DNA of 64,000 nucleotides, from assembly GCA_025462885.1 (NCBI GenBank), contig JAOAPN010000002.1:186001-250000 (forward strand), given 5' to 3'. Under the pieces are notes generated by a model, which saw nothing but the letters and a program-made list of their open reading frames with translations, ran no database searches and was not told the DNA's origin. Source of the DNA: Acidobacteriaceae bacterium. Lineage in GTDB: Bacteria > Acidobacteriota > Terriglobia > Terriglobales > Acidobacteriaceae. Below are positions 15,920 to 25,662 of the stretch, piece after piece. The stretch's first letter is position 1. Every line of letters starts with the position of its first letter. A program made the translations under genes and the position numbers.

Positions 15920-18900
15920 CTAGAAGGTGAGCCTTCCTCCTAGTTGAATGATCCTTGCATAGTTGATCTGTGACTGAACGGAACCAAAGGTCGTACCCGG
16001 TGTAGCGGCCTGGGTGCTCGTGTTGACTGGAAGGACGGTGACCGGTGCTGAGAACAATGGAGTGTTGAATGCATTGAGTGCCTCCGCACGGAACTGAAAG
16101 TTGACCCGCTCCGTGATCGGAAAACTCTTATTGATTGAAATATCCGAGTTGTTATAGCCAGGCCCATAGCACGGCAGCGTTCGAGGAGCGTTACCATAGG
16201 TGTAGGCGGCGGCGGGTGAGAATGCGGCTGGGTTGAAGTATGGCTTAGTTCCGTTCGTCAGGCCCAGACGATCCTGGGGTCTACCCGAATAGCATGGGTT
16301 GATATTGCCAACGAGATTTGGACGCTGCACATTACCTCCTACGCCAGTTGTCCCGAAATTGCTGGCACTATTCAGATTAGTTTGGGTGATAGAGAGGGGT
16401 CCGCCATTCTGAATGATCGTCTCGTCATTGATCTGCCATCCGCCGATAAAGGCATCGACCAAACGATTCACACTGCTGAGATAAGCTCGGCCTCTGCCAA
16501 ACGGGAAATCGTAGCTGATTGCGGCTGTGAATCGATTCGGAATGTCGTTTGAGGCTCGTGCATACTCAGCCTTGGGATTTGTGTTGTCCTGCGGCCCACT
16601 CGTAGCGTTTAGATTATTGCTCGTCGCTGGAACCGATACAGAAGAGTAGATGTTGTCCCAGTTTGAAGACCACGTGTAGGTTGCAAGTAGAGTAAGTCCG
16701 TTGTTGAAACTCCTTTGGACTTTAACCGCGAGCGAGTTGTATCTCGAATATCCGTTACTCTGTGACATCGTGATGGAGGAGAACTGGGGAAACGGCAGGA
16801 GTAACTGGGCAGGGGGTAGGTTTGCCTGGGCAACCAGCCCCGTTGATGGATATCCACCGGTTGTTGTGGCCCGGAATGGATTGGTTACGGTCGGCTTTGC
16901 CAACGAGCTGCCTGAAGCAGCAAACAACACATTATTTGGCAACTGATTGATGTTGACCGTGTTTTGAAAGTTCCTGGTGCGTGCTCCTACATAACCAATC
17001 TTAAGAGCGATGTGCCCCGGGAGCTGTTGCTGCAGATCGACCGAATACTGCTGGACCAGCGGAAAACGCCGGCTCGCATCGATCCCGGTAATTGCACCGC
17101 CCACACCCGTCAGGTTGCCTAGCGAGTTTCCACTGGGAGCCAACAGCCCTCCGGGAAAGGGGTTGGAGAGATAGGCTCCGGCTCCTACACTGCTGACTGG
17201 AAGTGCGGAGTTCGGTGCGGAGGTGCTGTAGCTGGTCGCTTGCGTGTATCCGGGCGAGTAGTTCGTAAGAGCGACGGGTGCATAGAATACTCCGAAGCCG
17301 CCGCGCAGGACTGTATCTCGCCGAATGGCATAGGCGAGTCCAACGCGCGGCGAATACTTCACGGCACCGTATCCGCAGCAATGGGTGGGGTAACCATTGG
17401 TTCCAGCGAACTCCACGCCACCTTTAAGCGGCGTTCCTGTAGTAGCGAGAGCGTTCGTCACATTGGGGTCAAAGCCCACGATGAATCGATTGTTCGCTTC
17501 ACTCTGACCTGGCTCCCGTTCCAGTCTCAGTCCGAGGTTTACTGTGAGCGCTCTCGTAAGTCGAAAGTCATCTTGTGCATAAAAAGCGTTGTAGCTAGCT
17601 TTTTGTAGCGTGGAGGGCGCATTGATCGTTACCGTCGCCGAACTTACTGTACCAAGCAGTAGATCGGCGATGGCGTTCCCCGATGTGGTTGTGGCACTCC
17701 CGCCATCCGCGGAGGTGTTCTGGCCATTGAAGGTGTAGGCACCATTTCCACCCGAGAAGCTTTGCGCGTAGACGGTGAGTCCCCGGAATACATACCCTGC
17801 TTTGACATTGTGCTTGCCAAGCGTCTTCGATACTCCGATCACAATGTTTCGTGAGTAATTGATTGTGGGACCGCTATTTGCTCCCCCAAGTCCAGCTACA
17901 CCACTGACGCCGGTGAAGGCAATCGTCGGAAATGTCTTCGATTGCAGTTGATTGACGAAACCGGGAGAAAATCCAATTCCGCCAAAGCCTTTCGTCTGAT
18001 CGAATCCATTGCTGTATTGGGGCGAAGTACTGTAGTAGCGATTGAATCCGTATGCGACGTTTAGAACCGTAGTGGGGCTAAGAATGAAGGTGTTGTTTAT
18101 GGCAGTTGCGTCGTTGTATCGAGTCAGTACACTGGCTGCTTCAGCGGCAACGTGCAGAATATTTCCGCCTGGCTCTTGCGTCGCGAGGTGCACGTAGGAG
18201 CCGGCAGCGGACCAGAACTTAGTGAACTGATGATCCAGCTTGCCGCTGTACATATCCGATCTGGTCTTGAGCGAATCGAAAGGACGAGTAATGTTCGGGT
18301 TTCCATAAGCGGTCGGACTTGGGGAAAGTGTCGGCAAAGGATATGCATTCGCGATGAACTGACCGATCGGATTGATTCCAAGTCCGCTCCCCGGAATGTA
18401 ATTGGGTGTTGGGATTCCGTTCTTCAAACCGGTAATCACCACGGTGCGCTTCCCATTGACAAAGGGCTTGGTGGGATCATAAAGAATCGGCTCTGGCGCT
18501 CCGCCATTCCCAAGCTGGGTGAAGTCCCCTGCGCGTTCTGCAGCGGTAGGAACGTACAGGCCCACCGTACTGGAGGCATAGGGCTGTTGCTGCCGATACC
18601 CATCCTCTGAAGCCCAGAAAAAGTATTTCCCTCCCAGGAGCGGAAGTGCATTGAAGCCTGGGATTTTATTCAGGGGCAAAGGTCCGCCGATCGCTCCTGA
18701 GTAGAGATATGTCGCCGAGCCGGGTCGAGGCGCTCCGGTGAGATTATTGGTAAAGCTGTTTGCACTCCATGCTGTCTGTCGTGTCTCGCCATAGAGAACT
18801 CCATGCAGCACATCGTTGCCGGATTTCAGGGTTGCGTTATAGACCCCTCCGCCGACGCGCCCCACTTCAGCGTCGTAGGCGTTGGCCTGTACTTTTACCT

Positions 18901-19585
18901 CGGAGACAGCTTCGAGTGAGGGAATGAATGTAACGATCCCAGCAGAGGTTGACGTCGGGATGCCATCGACAACATAGCCGTTGGTTCCAATCGGAGCTCC
19001 CGCGATCGACACGGAAGAGGTCATATTCTGGTCTTCGGCACGAGTTTGTTGCGGGTTTCCCGTGGGAGTTACATTGTTGTCGAGTTTGTCCATGATGAAT
19101 GGATTTCGCCCGAGGTTGGGCAAATCCTGCAACTTACGTTGGTCAAAGACCTGCCCGTTCGACGCACTCGACGTATTGATCAATGGTTCAGCATCGGCCG
19201 TGATGTCGATGCTCTGATCCGTGCTTCCGACGGAAAGCTTGACGTCGAGCGTCGCAACCACACCGAGTTCGACTAAGAGTCCCGTCTGGTGACTGGTCTT
19301 GAATCCAGCCTGCGATGTGCTGACGGTGTACGAGCCTGGGTCGACTGCGCTAAAGAAGTACACTCCTGAGCCATTCGTTACTCCGGTTCGATCGATATGG
19401 GTGCGTTCGGAGGTCAGAGTCACGTTTGCCCCGATCAGCGCTGCGCCTTGAGGGTCGGTGATGAGCCCTCGAACAGAACCATAGTTGGTCTGGGCGTTGA
19501 GGGTGGAAGGTGACAGATCAAGCAGAAACAAAGCAAGCATAACCACGATTGCTAAAGTGCTTTTATGCAAAGAGAGATGCTTCAT
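15920..19585 (-). CDS. Oar-like TonB-dependent receptor 2
   Basis: A 1221-aa outer-membrane receptor: signal peptide ending LNAQ, a regulatory-like beta-sandwich (YGSVRGLITDPQGAALIGAN; FSAVDPGSYTVSTSQAGFK), a plug (LQDLPNLGRNPFIMDKLDNNVTP; GYVVDGIPTS; VQANAYDAEVGRVGGGVYNATLKSG) and a barrel ending IIQLGGRLTF. It is clearly paralogous to the receptor at 57896-61402: KLDNNVTP, SIAGAPI, LHGVLxGETRQT and QLGGRLTF are shared. It is convergent with receptor 1 and divergent from a Tat-exported aminotransferase at 20296. Natural substrates may be peptides, given that company (inference). Confidence 0.93.
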   Translation of the reverse strand: MKHLSLHKSTLAIVVMLALFLLDLSPSTLNAQTNYGSVRGLITDPQGAALIGANVTLTSERTHIDRTGVTNGSGVYFFSAVDPGSYTVSTSQAGFKTSHQTGLLVELGVVATLDVKLSVGSTDQSIDITADAEPLINTSSASNGQVFDQRKLQDLPNLGRNPFIMDKLDNNVTPTGNPQQTRAEDQNMTSSVSIAGAPIGTNGYVVDGIPTSTSAGIVTFIPSLEAVSEVKVQANAYDAEVGRVGGGVYNATLKSGNDVLHGVLYGETRQTAWSANSFTNNLTGAPRPGSATYLYSGAIGGPLPLNKIPGFNALPLLGGKYFFWASEDGYRQQQPYASSTVGLYVPTAAERAGDFTQLGNGGAPEPILYDPTKPFVNGKRTVVITGLKNGIPTPNYIPGSGLGINPIGQFIANAYPLPTLSPSPTAYGNPNITRPFDSLKTRSDMYSGKLDHQFTKFWSAAGSYVHLATQEPGGNILHVAAEAASVLTRYNDATAINNTFILSPTTVLNVAYGFNRYYSTSPQYSNGFDQTKGFGGIGFSPGFVNQLQSKTFPTIAFTGVSGVAGLGGANSGPTINYSRNIVIGVSKTLGKHNVKAGYVFRGLTVYAQSFSGGNGAYTFNGQNTSADGGSATTTSGNAIADLLLGTVSSATVTINAPSTLQKASYNAFYAQDDFRLTRALTVNLGLRLEREPGQSEANNRFIVGFDPNVTNALATTGTPLKGGVEFAGTNGYPTHCCGYGAVKYSPRVGLAYAIRRDTVLRGGFGVFYAPVALTNYSPGYTQATSYSTSAPNSALPVSSVGAGAYLSNPFPGGLLAPSGNSLGNLTGVGGAITGIDASRRFPLVQQYSVDLQQQLPGHIALKIGYVGARTRNFQNTVNINQLPNNVLFAASGSSLAKPTVTNPFRATTTGGYPSTGLVAQANLPPAQLLLPFPQFSSITMSQSNGYSRYNSLAVKVQRSFNNGLTLLATYTWSSNWDNIYSSVSVPATSNNLNATSGPQDNTNPKAEYARASNDIPNRFTAAISYDFPFGRGRAYLSSVNRLVDAFIGGWQINDETIIQNGGPLSITQTNLNSASNFGTTGVGGNVQRPNLVGNINPCYSGRPQDRLGLTNGTKPYFNPAAFSPAAAYTYGNAPRTLPCYGPGYNNSDISINKSFPITERVNFQFRAEALNAFNTPLFSAPVTVLPVNTSTQAATPGTTFGSVQSQINYARIIQLGGRLTF

Positions 19586-20295
19586 GTTTCAGGTCTCCGA
19601 GACTATTAATGAGGGTGAGGTTTTATAGAAAATGGCTGCCCGGTCTACACGCCTTGGAGCGTGAGAATGCTGAACAATAAGCTCGATTCGGGGCAGCACA
19701 CGATCGATCTCTCACGATGTGTTGACCGAGAAAGCAGCTATTTGACGGTCAATCTGTCTTGAGAAAGACGAAGCTATGTGTGGAGGGAGCGGGCAATCGG
19801 ACCTGTAGCAGGGCGCAGTTCAGACTGGCGGTAGCTCGCTATGCGAACCAACAACAACCGTTGATTTTGTTGCGATGTAGCAGCATCTTTTACCCGATCT
19901 GTGGTCGCATGACGCAGGTCGCTCTCAATCTCGCGAGGAGATCAGAGAAAGCAAATGCGTCGATTACAAATAATCAGAGATTTAAGTTAGCTATATTTAC
20001 TGACCAACGAACGGCTCTTAGTTTCGCGCGGGATCCAGTGCTTTCATGACGAGAGCACAACAGCGACAAACTAAAAGTACTGAGGATGGCATAAGGTCGA
20101 ATGTAGCTTATCGCTTCGCCGCGGTCAAGCCCAATATCCATGCTGACCCGATCAATCGCAATCGATTAGCATGGAGGTTTCTTATTTAGGTAAAGGCGTC
20201 CCAAAGGGCACTTCCAAATCTGATACGCAATGTGTTGTCGGGTACTTTCTCCGCTATGCAACGGAGAGACGTATCTCTTTTTCAAGAGGAACCTC
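19586..20295. other. 710-bp divergent control region
   Basis: The gap separates receptor 2 from the Tat aminotransferase. No gene is supportable. A spaced dyad TTGACC (19722-19727) / GGTCAA (19747-19752) is present, but no clear promoter pair was identified. Its length suggests long leaders or several regulator sites. Confidence 0.5.
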
Positions 20296-21420
20296 ATGCA
20301 ATCTTTGACGCGCAGATCGATACTGAAGACCTCGGGCCTGGCCCTGGCCGCAGAGGTTTTGCCTCGCAGCGCAATGGCTGGTGCTGACATTGCCGGTTCG
20401 GGCCATCTCGTTCATTTAAACCTGAACGAGAATGCCTTCGGTCCGTCTTCGCGGGTAGCGCCGGCGATTGAGCGAGAGTTATCGAGGCTCTCTCGTTACG
20501 GTGAGAGCAAAGCCGCGGAGGAATTGATCGAACAGATAGCCGCTCACGAGCGCGTAGCTGTCGAGCAGGTGGTGCTCGGAGAGATTCTCGGCGCGCTTGG
20601 GCTCTATCTCGGAAGTGAGGGAGGGCCGGGTGGAGAGTTTGTTTATTCGACTCCGGGATACCTGGCATTGATCGATTCAGCTTCCCGCGTAGGGGGTGTC
20701 GGGATTCCTGTACCCCTTAATGCCAGCTACGAGAACGACCTGGTTGGTCTGAGAGCGAAGGTGAATGACAGAACACGAGCTGTCTATCTCATCAATCCGC
20801 ACAATCCAACTGGTACGGTGAGCGACAATCGCGCGTTCAAGTCATTCCTTGAAGATGCATCCAAACAGGCGCCGGTGATCGTTGACGAGGCTTATCTGGA
20901 ATTCACGTCCGATTTTGAATCGCGTTCCGCTGCTTCGCTGGTGCGCGAAGGTGCAAACGTGCTTGTCTTTCGTACCTTCGACAAGATCCACGGATTGGCG
21001 GGGCTGCCGATCGGGTATACCCTCGCGCCCAAAAAACTTGCGGGGACGTTACGGTCGCGCGGCCTCGGCGATGCAGAGTCACTTGGGCGGTTGAATATGG
21101 CGGCAGCGTCTGCTGCTCTCGCTGACAGGCAGCATGTCGAGAGAGTCCGAATCGTAGTTGCGACCGAACGGAATAAATGGGTCACCGTTCTGGAAGAACT
21201 TCGCTTACCTCATTCGCAGTCCGAAGCTAACTTCATCTTTTTTAAGGTTGGCCGACCTCACTCTGAGGTGGCGCAACAGATGCGGAAGCGAGGTGTGGAG
21301 ATTGCGCGTGCCTTTCCGCCGTATAACGACTGGATCAGGATAACCATCGGAACGCCAACTGAAAATGAAAAGGCTCAACAGGCGCTGCGCCAGGTTCTGA
21401 AGCAGGGCACAAGCGGGTGA
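20296..21420 (+). CDS. Tat-exported HisC-like PLP aminotransferase 1
   Basis: A 374-aa fold-type I aminotransferase of the histidinol-phosphate aminotransferase superfamily. The N-terminus MQSLTRRSILKTSGLALAAE carries a twin-arginine signal, so the folded PLP enzyme would be exported and is unlikely to serve cytoplasmic histidine synthesis. Family marks are LNENAFGPS, YLINPHNPTGTV, VDEAYLEF and the PLP-lysine region RTFDKIHGLAGLPIGY, and a C-terminal arginine for the carboxylate in WIRITIGTPTENE. The ATG at 20296 is chosen because it puts the RR motif at the very start; an upstream in-frame Met at 20230 adds unrelated residues. It is divergent from TonB receptor 2. A close parallel pair exists at 55952-61402. 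Confidence 0.88.
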   Translation: MQSLTRRSILKTSGLALAAEVLPRSAMAGADIAGSGHLVHLNLNENAFGPSSRVAPAIERELSRLSRYGESKAAEELIEQIAAHERVAVEQVVLGEILGALGLYLGSEGGPGGEFVYSTPGYLALIDSASRVGGVGIPVPLNASYENDLVGLRAKVNDRTRAVYLINPHNPTGTVSDNRAFKSFLEDASKQAPVIVDEAYLEFTSDFESRSAASLVREGANVLVFRTFDKIHGLAGLPIGYTLAPKKLAGTLRSRGLGDAESLGRLNMAAASAALADRQHVERVRIVVATERNKWVTVLEELRLPHSQSEANFIFFKVGRPHSEVAQQMRKRGVEIARAFPPYNDWIRITIGTPTENEKAQQALRQVLKQGTSG

Positions 21421-21439
21421 GGCTTACTGCGCGAACTCT

Positions 21440-21517
21440 GTTTGACATTCCCTCGGCGGCTAAAGCCGCATTGCGGTGTTTGGAGTTGCGGCGGGATTGA
21501 AGTGCCGCCCTTTCAAG
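21440..21517. repeat. 78-bp dispersed two-hairpin repeat, copy 2
   Basis: Second copy of the element at 6601-6678 (69/78 identical). In this copy the first stem is a perfect GCGGC-TAAA-GCCGC; copy 1 has a T in the left arm that still allows a G-U pair. The second stem is GGCGGGA...TGCCGCC. It begins 19 bp after the aminotransferase stop. Confidence 0.8.
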
Positions 21518-21776
21518 GCGATGACTTGTTCAGAGGTGCTTTGGAATCAATCGGGCTTGGGCGTCTCATAATCTGTAGGTCGGCGGTCGATTCTGTCCAC
21601 TGCCGCCAATGATTTCAATGTCTTCGTTGTACCTGCACCAAAGCCACAGAACTCGGATGGACCGCGAAAAGCGGTTCGAGAGTATCATTTTGGCAGTTAG
21701 TAGCGTTTTAAGGTGGAGGGGCGTCTAACCTCTGTCGGTATATGTTTCTTTATTCTTCATGGAGCCGGTTCGCCTT

Positions 21777-23012
21777 ATGCCTAAGATTTCGAAGATCCTG
21801 CTTCTCGTTGCGTCGGTCGTGCTGGTGCTGGCGGCGTTTCTGGGTGTGAATACGAGTTTTGTAAGTGCTGCGAGCGATTCGGACGCGCAGGACGGGGCCT
21901 ATAAGCAGATCAATGTGTACAGCGAAGTGCTGCGGCATATCCAGACGGATTATGTGGTCGATCCGAATATTCCGGCGGTGACGAATGGCGCGCTGCGCGG
22001 TCTGCTGGAGTCGCTGGACTCGGACTCGAGCTACCTGACGCCCGAGGAGTACAAGGCCTACAAGGCGGACAAGGGCGGCAAGGCGCAGGTCGGGATCAAC
22101 GTGTCCAAGCGGTATGGTTACGCGACGGTGGTTTCGGTGGTTCCGGGAAGCCCGGCGGACAAGGCAAATCTAAATGATGGCGACATCATCGAGGCGATCG
22201 GCGGGCAGGATACGCGGGAACTATCGCTGGCGATGATCCAGATGCTGCTGGCTGGACAGCCGGGGACGGAACTGACGGTGGCCGTGGTTCGGCCGCGCAA
22301 GTCGCAGCCGGAGAAGGTTTCGATGACGCGGGTGGCGCAGGTCGTGGCCCCGGTGTCGGAGACGATGTATGAGAATTCGACGATTCTGTATCTGAAGCCC
22401 GGCGCGCTGGATCATGAGCATGTCCAGCAGATCGAGTCGAAGCTGAAGCAGATGCCCAAGGCCGGCAACAAGAAGGTGCTGCTGGACCTGCGCGACGTGG
22501 CAACCGGAGATATGACGGAAGCGACGCGGGTCGCGAACTTCTTCCTGAGCACCGGGACGATCGCTTCGCTGGAGGGGCAGAAGGTCGCGAAGCAGACGTT
22601 TACGGCGGAGGCTTCGAAGTCCATCAATACGACGGCGCCGCTGGTAGTAATCACGAATCGCGGAACGGCTGGACCGGCGGAGCTGGTCGCGGCAGCGCTG
22701 CTGGACAACAAGCGGGCGGAGTTGGTTGGCGAGAAGACCTTCGGTGAAGGCGCTCAGCAGAAGACATTCGATCTGCCGGATGGCGGCGCGCTGATTCTTT
22801 CGGTGGCGAAGTACAAGACGCCGGGGGGCAAGAAGCTGCAGGATGAGGGTGTTACGCCTGGTCTGCTGGTGGCTTCGAATATCGATGACGGCGCGGTCCC
22901 GGATGAGGATGGCGGGGACGGCGCGGCTCCGGCCCCTGTAGCGAAGGCTGGAGTTTCGGTCGACGAGCAGCTTACCAAGGCGCTGGACCTGTTGAAGAAC
23001 AAGGCGGCATAA
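21777..23012 (+). CDS. S41 (CtpA/Prc-type) peptidase homologue lacking the catalytic Ser and Lys
   Basis: An exported protein of about 411 aa: signal peptide, CtpA helical segment (YSEVLRHIQTDYVVDP, LRGLLESLDSDSSYLTPEEY), PDZ domain (VGINVSKRYGYATVVSVVPGSPADKANLNDGDII) and S41 core. Where active members have G-[ST]-A-S-A-x-E this protein reads GTAGPAE, with Gly at the nucleophile (G299, counted from Met 21777). Where they have FGKG it reads FGEG, with Glu at the general base (E324). The 25-residue spacing equals the known Ser-Lys spacing of Prc (S452-K477), so the alignment is secure. It is therefore probably a non-proteolytic PDZ scaffold or inhibitor. An in-frame ATG at 21759 is an alternative start. 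PBP1A lies just downstream. Confidence 0.87.
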   Translation: MPKISKILLLVASVVLVLAAFLGVNTSFVSAASDSDAQDGAYKQINVYSEVLRHIQTDYVVDPNIPAVTNGALRGLLESLDSDSSYLTPEEYKAYKADKGGKAQVGINVSKRYGYATVVSVVPGSPADKANLNDGDIIEAIGGQDTRELSLAMIQMLLAGQPGTELTVAVVRPRKSQPEKVSMTRVAQVVAPVSETMYENSTILYLKPGALDHEHVQQIESKLKQMPKAGNKKVLLDLRDVATGDMTEATRVANFFLSTGTIASLEGQKVAKQTFTAEASKSINTTAPLVVITNRGTAGPAELVAAALLDNKRAELVGEKTFGEGAQQKTFDLPDGGALILSVAKYKTPGGKKLQDEGVTPGLLVASNIDDGAVPDEDGGDGAAPAPVAKAGVSVDEQLTKALDLLKNKAA

Positions 23013-23044
23013 GAGTCTAACGCGGATAGATAAGGATTTACGGG

Positions 23045-23074
23045 CTGGCTTCCTGGTGACGGGAGGCCAGTTTT
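23045..23074 (+). terminator. Intrinsic terminator after the S41 homologue
   Basis: An imperfect stem (ctggcttcc at 23045-23053 with gggaggccag at 23061-23070) is followed directly by TTTT. It lies between the S41 homologue and the PBP1A gene on the same strand, so the two may be separate units. Confidence 0.6.
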
Positions 23075-23105
23075 GCGTGCGGGTGCATGCTAAGGTTGAG
23101 AGGCC

Positions 23106-25514
23106 GTGCTGAAGCTATTCAACCGCGATACCGAGACGTCCGAAGCGGGGGCGAGGCCGCTTTGGCGGCGCGTCTTCGATCGCTTGACGCTGCAGGGGCC
23201 GGCTTACCGGACGCGGAGAATGGCGGCGCGGGCTACGTTCCTGGGGCTGCTGACGGCTTCGGCGGTGTTCGGCGCGCTGTGCGGATTGATGCTGGTGTAC
23301 TCGATCGATCTTCCCCAGATGGAAGACTTGGCGCGGTACCGGCCCAGCACCACGACCGATTTGTATGACATCCATGGCAAGGCGTTTGGATCGTTCGCGA
23401 TGGAGCGGCGGGTGGTGGTGCCGTACGACGAGTTTCCCAAGGTCCTGCGGGAGGCGATTCTATCGATTGAGGATAAGAGTTTCGAACGCAACTGGGGGGT
23501 AAACCTGGTGCGAGCGGTGGGTGCGGCGTGGCGGGACCTGCACACCAACGGGAAGGCGCAGGGAGCTTCGACGCTGACCATGCAGTTGGCGCGGAACCTG
23601 TTTCTTTCATCGCAGAAGACCTATGGCCGGAAGTTCCAGGAGGTCTTCCTGACGGTTCAGATCGAGCGGCGTTTTACGAAGCAGCAAATCTTCAGCCTGT
23701 ATGCGAACCAGATCTACCTGGGGCGCGGGACCTATGGGTTCGAGGCTGGCGCTGAGTACTACTTCAGCAAGCATGTTAAGGACCTGACCCTGGCGGAGGC
23801 GGCTCTGCTGGCGGCGCTGCCCAAGGGGCCGGAGTACTACTCGCCGGTGCGGCATCCGGAGCGCGCGCTGCGGCGGCGGAACCTGGTGTTGAGCGAGATG
23901 CTCGACGACCACAAGATTACGGTGGCGCAGGCGGCTGCGGCGACTGCCGCTCCGATGGGATTACGGATTGAGTCTCCGCCGAACAGCGTCGCTCCGTACT
24001 TTGTGGAAGAGGTACGGCGGCAGTTGGAGAAGGAGTATGGAGTCGAAGAGGTTCACGGCTCAGGGTTGAAGGTCTACACGACCCTGGATCTCGATCTGCA
24101 GTTGGTTGCGAACCGCGCGGTGATGGATGGGGTAGCGACGTACGAGCGGCGGCATGGATGGAAGGGGCATCTGCCGAACGTGGTTCTGGAGGGGTTGGAA
24201 CTGGAGAGCTATCGTCATCCGGATTGGGTCCAGCCGGTGGAGGCAGGGGCGTACTTCCATGCGCTGGTGCGGTCGGCTTCGGCGAAGCGGGTGGTGGTGA
24301 AGCTGGGGCAGCGGGAGTTTGTGCTGGGACCGGCAGATTGGAAGTGGACCGGCTTCCCGGATGGCGACAGCTTCCTGAAAACCGGCGACATTGTGTATCT
24401 GAAGATCGAGTCGGCCGGGACGGATGGGGTAAAGGTCTCACTGCAGGAGGATTCGGGCGCGCAGGGCTCGATGATGGCGATGGACAATGCGAACGGCGAG
24501 GTTCTGGCGATGGTGGGAGGCAGGGACTTTGCACTGAGCCAGTTCAACCGGGCGACTCAGGCGCAACGGCAGGTTGGATCGTCGTTCAAGCCGTATGTCT
24601 ATGCGACGGCGGTGGAGGGTGGCGCGAAGGCGACCGACACGATTGTGGATGGGCCGACGACCTTCCCCACTCCAAATGGGCCGTACACGCCGCATAACTA
24701 CGAGGCGGACTACAAGGGTACGATGACGCTGATCGACGCCTTCAAAGAGTCGCGGAACATTCCGGCGCTGAAGCTGGCGAGCCGCGTGGGGATCCGCAAG
24801 GTCATCGAGATGGCGCACCGGTTCGGGATTACAAGCAATATCCCGGCGTTTCTGCCGATCGCGCTGGGTGCGGCGGATATTACGTTGTATGAGCAGGTCG
24901 GGGCGTACAGCGTGTTTCCGAACGACGGCATTCGAATTGAACCGCACTACATTCGCAAGGTGACGCGGGCGGATGGGATGCTGATGCCGGCGGAGTCGAC
25001 CGAGGTGACGGAGGTGATTTCGGTCGAGACGGCCCGGACGATGACGGAGTTCCTGCAGGCTGTGATTCAATCAGGAACCGGCGCGACGGCTGGCGCACAA
25101 CTGAAGCATGCGCTGGGCGGCAAGACCGGGACGACAAATAACTTTACGGACGCGTGGTTTGTCGGGTTTTCGCCTTCGGTGACGTGCGGGACGTGGATCG
25201 GGTTCGATACGCGCGAGTCGTTGGGGGAGAAGGAGACCGGCGCACGCGCGGCGCTGCCGATGTGGATCGAGTTTATGAAGGCCGCGATTGCGAACAAGCC
25301 GAATGAGGCGTTCGTGGCCGCGGGTGCACCGAAGAAGGTTCTGGAGATGCCTTTGAATGCGGCGAAGAAGGAGCCAAAGGCGGAAGACGTCGATCCGGAT
25401 GCGCCTGCGGAGCCGGTGAAGAAGGAGGCTCCTGCGGTGGTTCCGGGGGCTGCGAAGGATGGGGATTCGGTTCCGGCGAATAAGACTCCTGCACCGGTGC
25501 CGGAGCGGCCTTAA
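23106..25514 (+). CDS. Bifunctional class A penicillin-binding protein (PBP1A type)
   Basis: An 802-aa inner-membrane peptidoglycan synthase. There is one transmembrane anchor at about 43-67. The GT51 glycosyltransferase domain has catalytic Glu122 in IEDKSFERNWG and the QGASTLTMQLARNLF motif; the usual His of the first motif is Asn here. The transpeptidase domain has SSFK (S492/K495), the SRN motif in KESRNIP and KTGT (from K673). The C-terminal ~60 residues are a low-complexity Pro/Ala/Lys tail. It starts at a GTG with gagagg upstream. It polymerises and cross-links lipid II-derived glycan strands on the outer face of the inner membrane. Confidence 0.93.
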   Translation: MLKLFNRDTETSEAGARPLWRRVFDRLTLQGPAYRTRRMAARATFLGLLTASAVFGALCGLMLVYSIDLPQMEDLARYRPSTTTDLYDIHGKAFGSFAMERRVVVPYDEFPKVLREAILSIEDKSFERNWGVNLVRAVGAAWRDLHTNGKAQGASTLTMQLARNLFLSSQKTYGRKFQEVFLTVQIERRFTKQQIFSLYANQIYLGRGTYGFEAGAEYYFSKHVKDLTLAEAALLAALPKGPEYYSPVRHPERALRRRNLVLSEMLDDHKITVAQAAAATAAPMGLRIESPPNSVAPYFVEEVRRQLEKEYGVEEVHGSGLKVYTTLDLDLQLVANRAVMDGVATYERRHGWKGHLPNVVLEGLELESYRHPDWVQPVEAGAYFHALVRSASAKRVVVKLGQREFVLGPADWKWTGFPDGDSFLKTGDIVYLKIESAGTDGVKVSLQEDSGAQGSMMAMDNANGEVLAMVGGRDFALSQFNRATQAQRQVGSSFKPYVYATAVEGGAKATDTIVDGPTTFPTPNGPYTPHNYEADYKGTMTLIDAFKESRNIPALKLASRVGIRKVIEMAHRFGITSNIPAFLPIALGAADITLYEQVGAYSVFPNDGIRIEPHYIRKVTRADGMLMPAESTEVTEVISVETARTMTEFLQAVIQSGTGATAGAQLKHALGGKTGTTNNFTDAWFVGFSPSVTCGTWIGFDTRESLGEKETGARAALPMWIEFMKAAIANKPNEAFVAAGAPKKVLEMPLNAAKKEPKAEDVDPDAPAEPVKKEAPAVVPGAAKDGDSVPANKTPAPVPERP

Positions 25515-25662
25515 AGATATAAGTGCGCCCTGCGCGGGCGGCGGTCATTTCATGACTTGTATTGGGCTTTGCGTGGTGCTCCCGATGGTCGCAAGCTGGA
25601 TTCTTTGTTTGCCACAAAAGAGACCGCCCTGCGCGCAGCAGGCCCGTCCGGCAGGACAGTCT

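Noticed and set aside
19759..20049. 96-codon forward reading frame in the divergent control region
   Set aside because: No ribosome site and no domain; it lies where promoters are expected.
20296..21420. Assignment as the histidine-biosynthesis hisC gene
   Set aside because: The twin-arginine signal and the absence of his genes argue for an exported aminotransferase with another role.
25515..25662. GC-rich inverted repeats between PBP1A and ribF
   Set aside because: Pairing is possible (gcgccctgcgcgggcg type) but no clear stem with a T-run was identified, so no terminator was called.
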